Part shown: one piece after another, positions 5,627 to 5,972 of the stretch
Layout of the letters: each line of letters opens with the position of its first letter
Numbering within the stretch: the first letter of the stretch is position 1
Origin: Oligoflexus sp.
GTDB taxonomy: Bacteria; Bdellovibrionota_B; Oligoflexia; Oligoflexales; Oligoflexaceae
Reading direction: 5' to 3'
NCBI GenBank assembly: GCA_030151925.1
Contig: JASLCY010000405.1
Span: 1 to 5,972 of the forward strand
Length of the DNA: 5,972 nucleotides
The notes under the pieces: generated by a model
The model's database searches: none
Told to the model about the DNA's origin: nothing
Seen by the model: only the letters and a program-made list of their open reading frames with translations
Position numbers and translations under genes: made by a program

Positions 5627-5972
5627 GTGAACCCTGAAAGCGCAATTTATGTTGTAGCGACGCCTATAGGGAATCTTGACGACCTGACTCTCAGGGCGAT
5701 CAAGGTGCTGAAAAACGCGGACATCATCGCCGCCGAGGACACGCGGCGCGCGCGGCAGCTGCTGCAGCACATCGGGCGCGAGAAGGCGGAAGTCATCAGT
5801 TACTTCGATCACGTCGAACGCGAGAAGGCGCCGCAGCTCGTCGACCGCCTCCTCGAGCAGAAATCGAGCCTCGCGCTGATTTCCGACGCGGGAACCCCCT
5901 GCATCTCGGATCCCGGCTACCATCTCGTGCGCGAGGCGCGAAAGCGCGGCGTGCCCGTGCATCCCGTCCCCG
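5627..5972 (+). CDS. rsmI: 16S rRNA (cytidine-1402-2'-O)-methyltransferase, N-terminal part (cut by window edge)
   Basis: RsmI uses S-adenosylmethionine to methylate the 2'-OH of C1402 in the ribosomal P site, which helps decoding fidelity. About 115 codons are present, covering much of the N-terminal half of the tetrapyrrole-methylase-like (SAM-dependent) fold. Diagnostic motifs are IYVVATPIGNLDDLTLRA (7-24; the glycine loop near the SAM site), AAEDTR (35-40) and LISDAGTPCISDPGYHLV (84-101), all near-identical to the family. The start taken is GTG at 5627, which gives the family N-terminus with GAGAG (5617-5621) 5 nt upstream. The frame remains open upstream through TTG at 5615 and GTG at 5561, but the latter lies in the -10 region of the promoter. 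The gene is divergent from the 6S RNA and the aminotransferase. Identity is secure; the start is moderately so. Confidence 0.95.
   Translation, partial: MNPESAIYVVATPIGNLDDLTLRAIKVLKNADIIAAEDTRRARQLLQHIGREKAEVISYFDHVEREKAPQLVDRLLEQKSSLALISDAGTPCISDPGYHLVREARKRGVPVHPVP

Noticed and set aside
5564..5962. A 132-codon minus-strand open frame opposite rsmI
   Set aside because: It is antisense to a clear RsmI coding region and across its promoter, with no recognisable motif.

Overview
The window reads as an ordinary housekeeping segment of a Gram-negative bacterial chromosome of moderately high G+C. Four protein genes are recognisable with good support: a secreted, parvulin-like chaperone (start of the gene only), both subunits of phenylalanyl-tRNA synthetase, a class I aminotransferase, and the start of the 16S rRNA methyltransferase RsmI. 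A proteobacterial-type 6S RNA and an exported periplasmic-foldase-like protein point to a proteobacterium or a close relative (for example Bdellovibrionota or another deltaproteobacterial-type lineage). The lineage call is a weak inference.

Layout, left to right. From 1 to 3819 everything is on the minus strand and reads pheS > pheT > a parvulin-like gene cut by the left edge. The two junctions are each 18 nt, so this looks like one transcription unit. Next on the minus strand is an aspartate-type aminotransferase (3894-5105) with its own likely promoter (5166-5193) and a strong intrinsic terminator (3836-3870). That terminator ends only about 2 nt before the pheS ribosome binding site, so pheST must be transcribed through it or from inside it. 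This raises the possibility of attenuation.

The 521 nt between the aminotransferase start and rsmI (5106-5626) hold no protein gene but are not empty. The main content is a 6S RNA gene (ssrS) on the minus strand at about 5236-5437. It is recognised by a 13-bp closing helix, a conserved central bubble and a conserved 3' hairpin. To its right lie an AT-rich inverted repeat (5498-5524) and a likely rsmI promoter (5541-5570). rsmI begins with GTG at 5627 on the plus strand and runs off the right edge.

Functionally, nearly everything concerns translation or the general state of the cell: charging of tRNA-Phe, rRNA modification, amino-acid transamination, folding of exported proteins and growth-phase control of RNA polymerase by 6S RNA. 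I see no mobile element, CRISPR array, tRNA, rRNA, defence system or sign of recent transfer. The least obvious item is the 6S RNA, which a protein-only annotation would miss.
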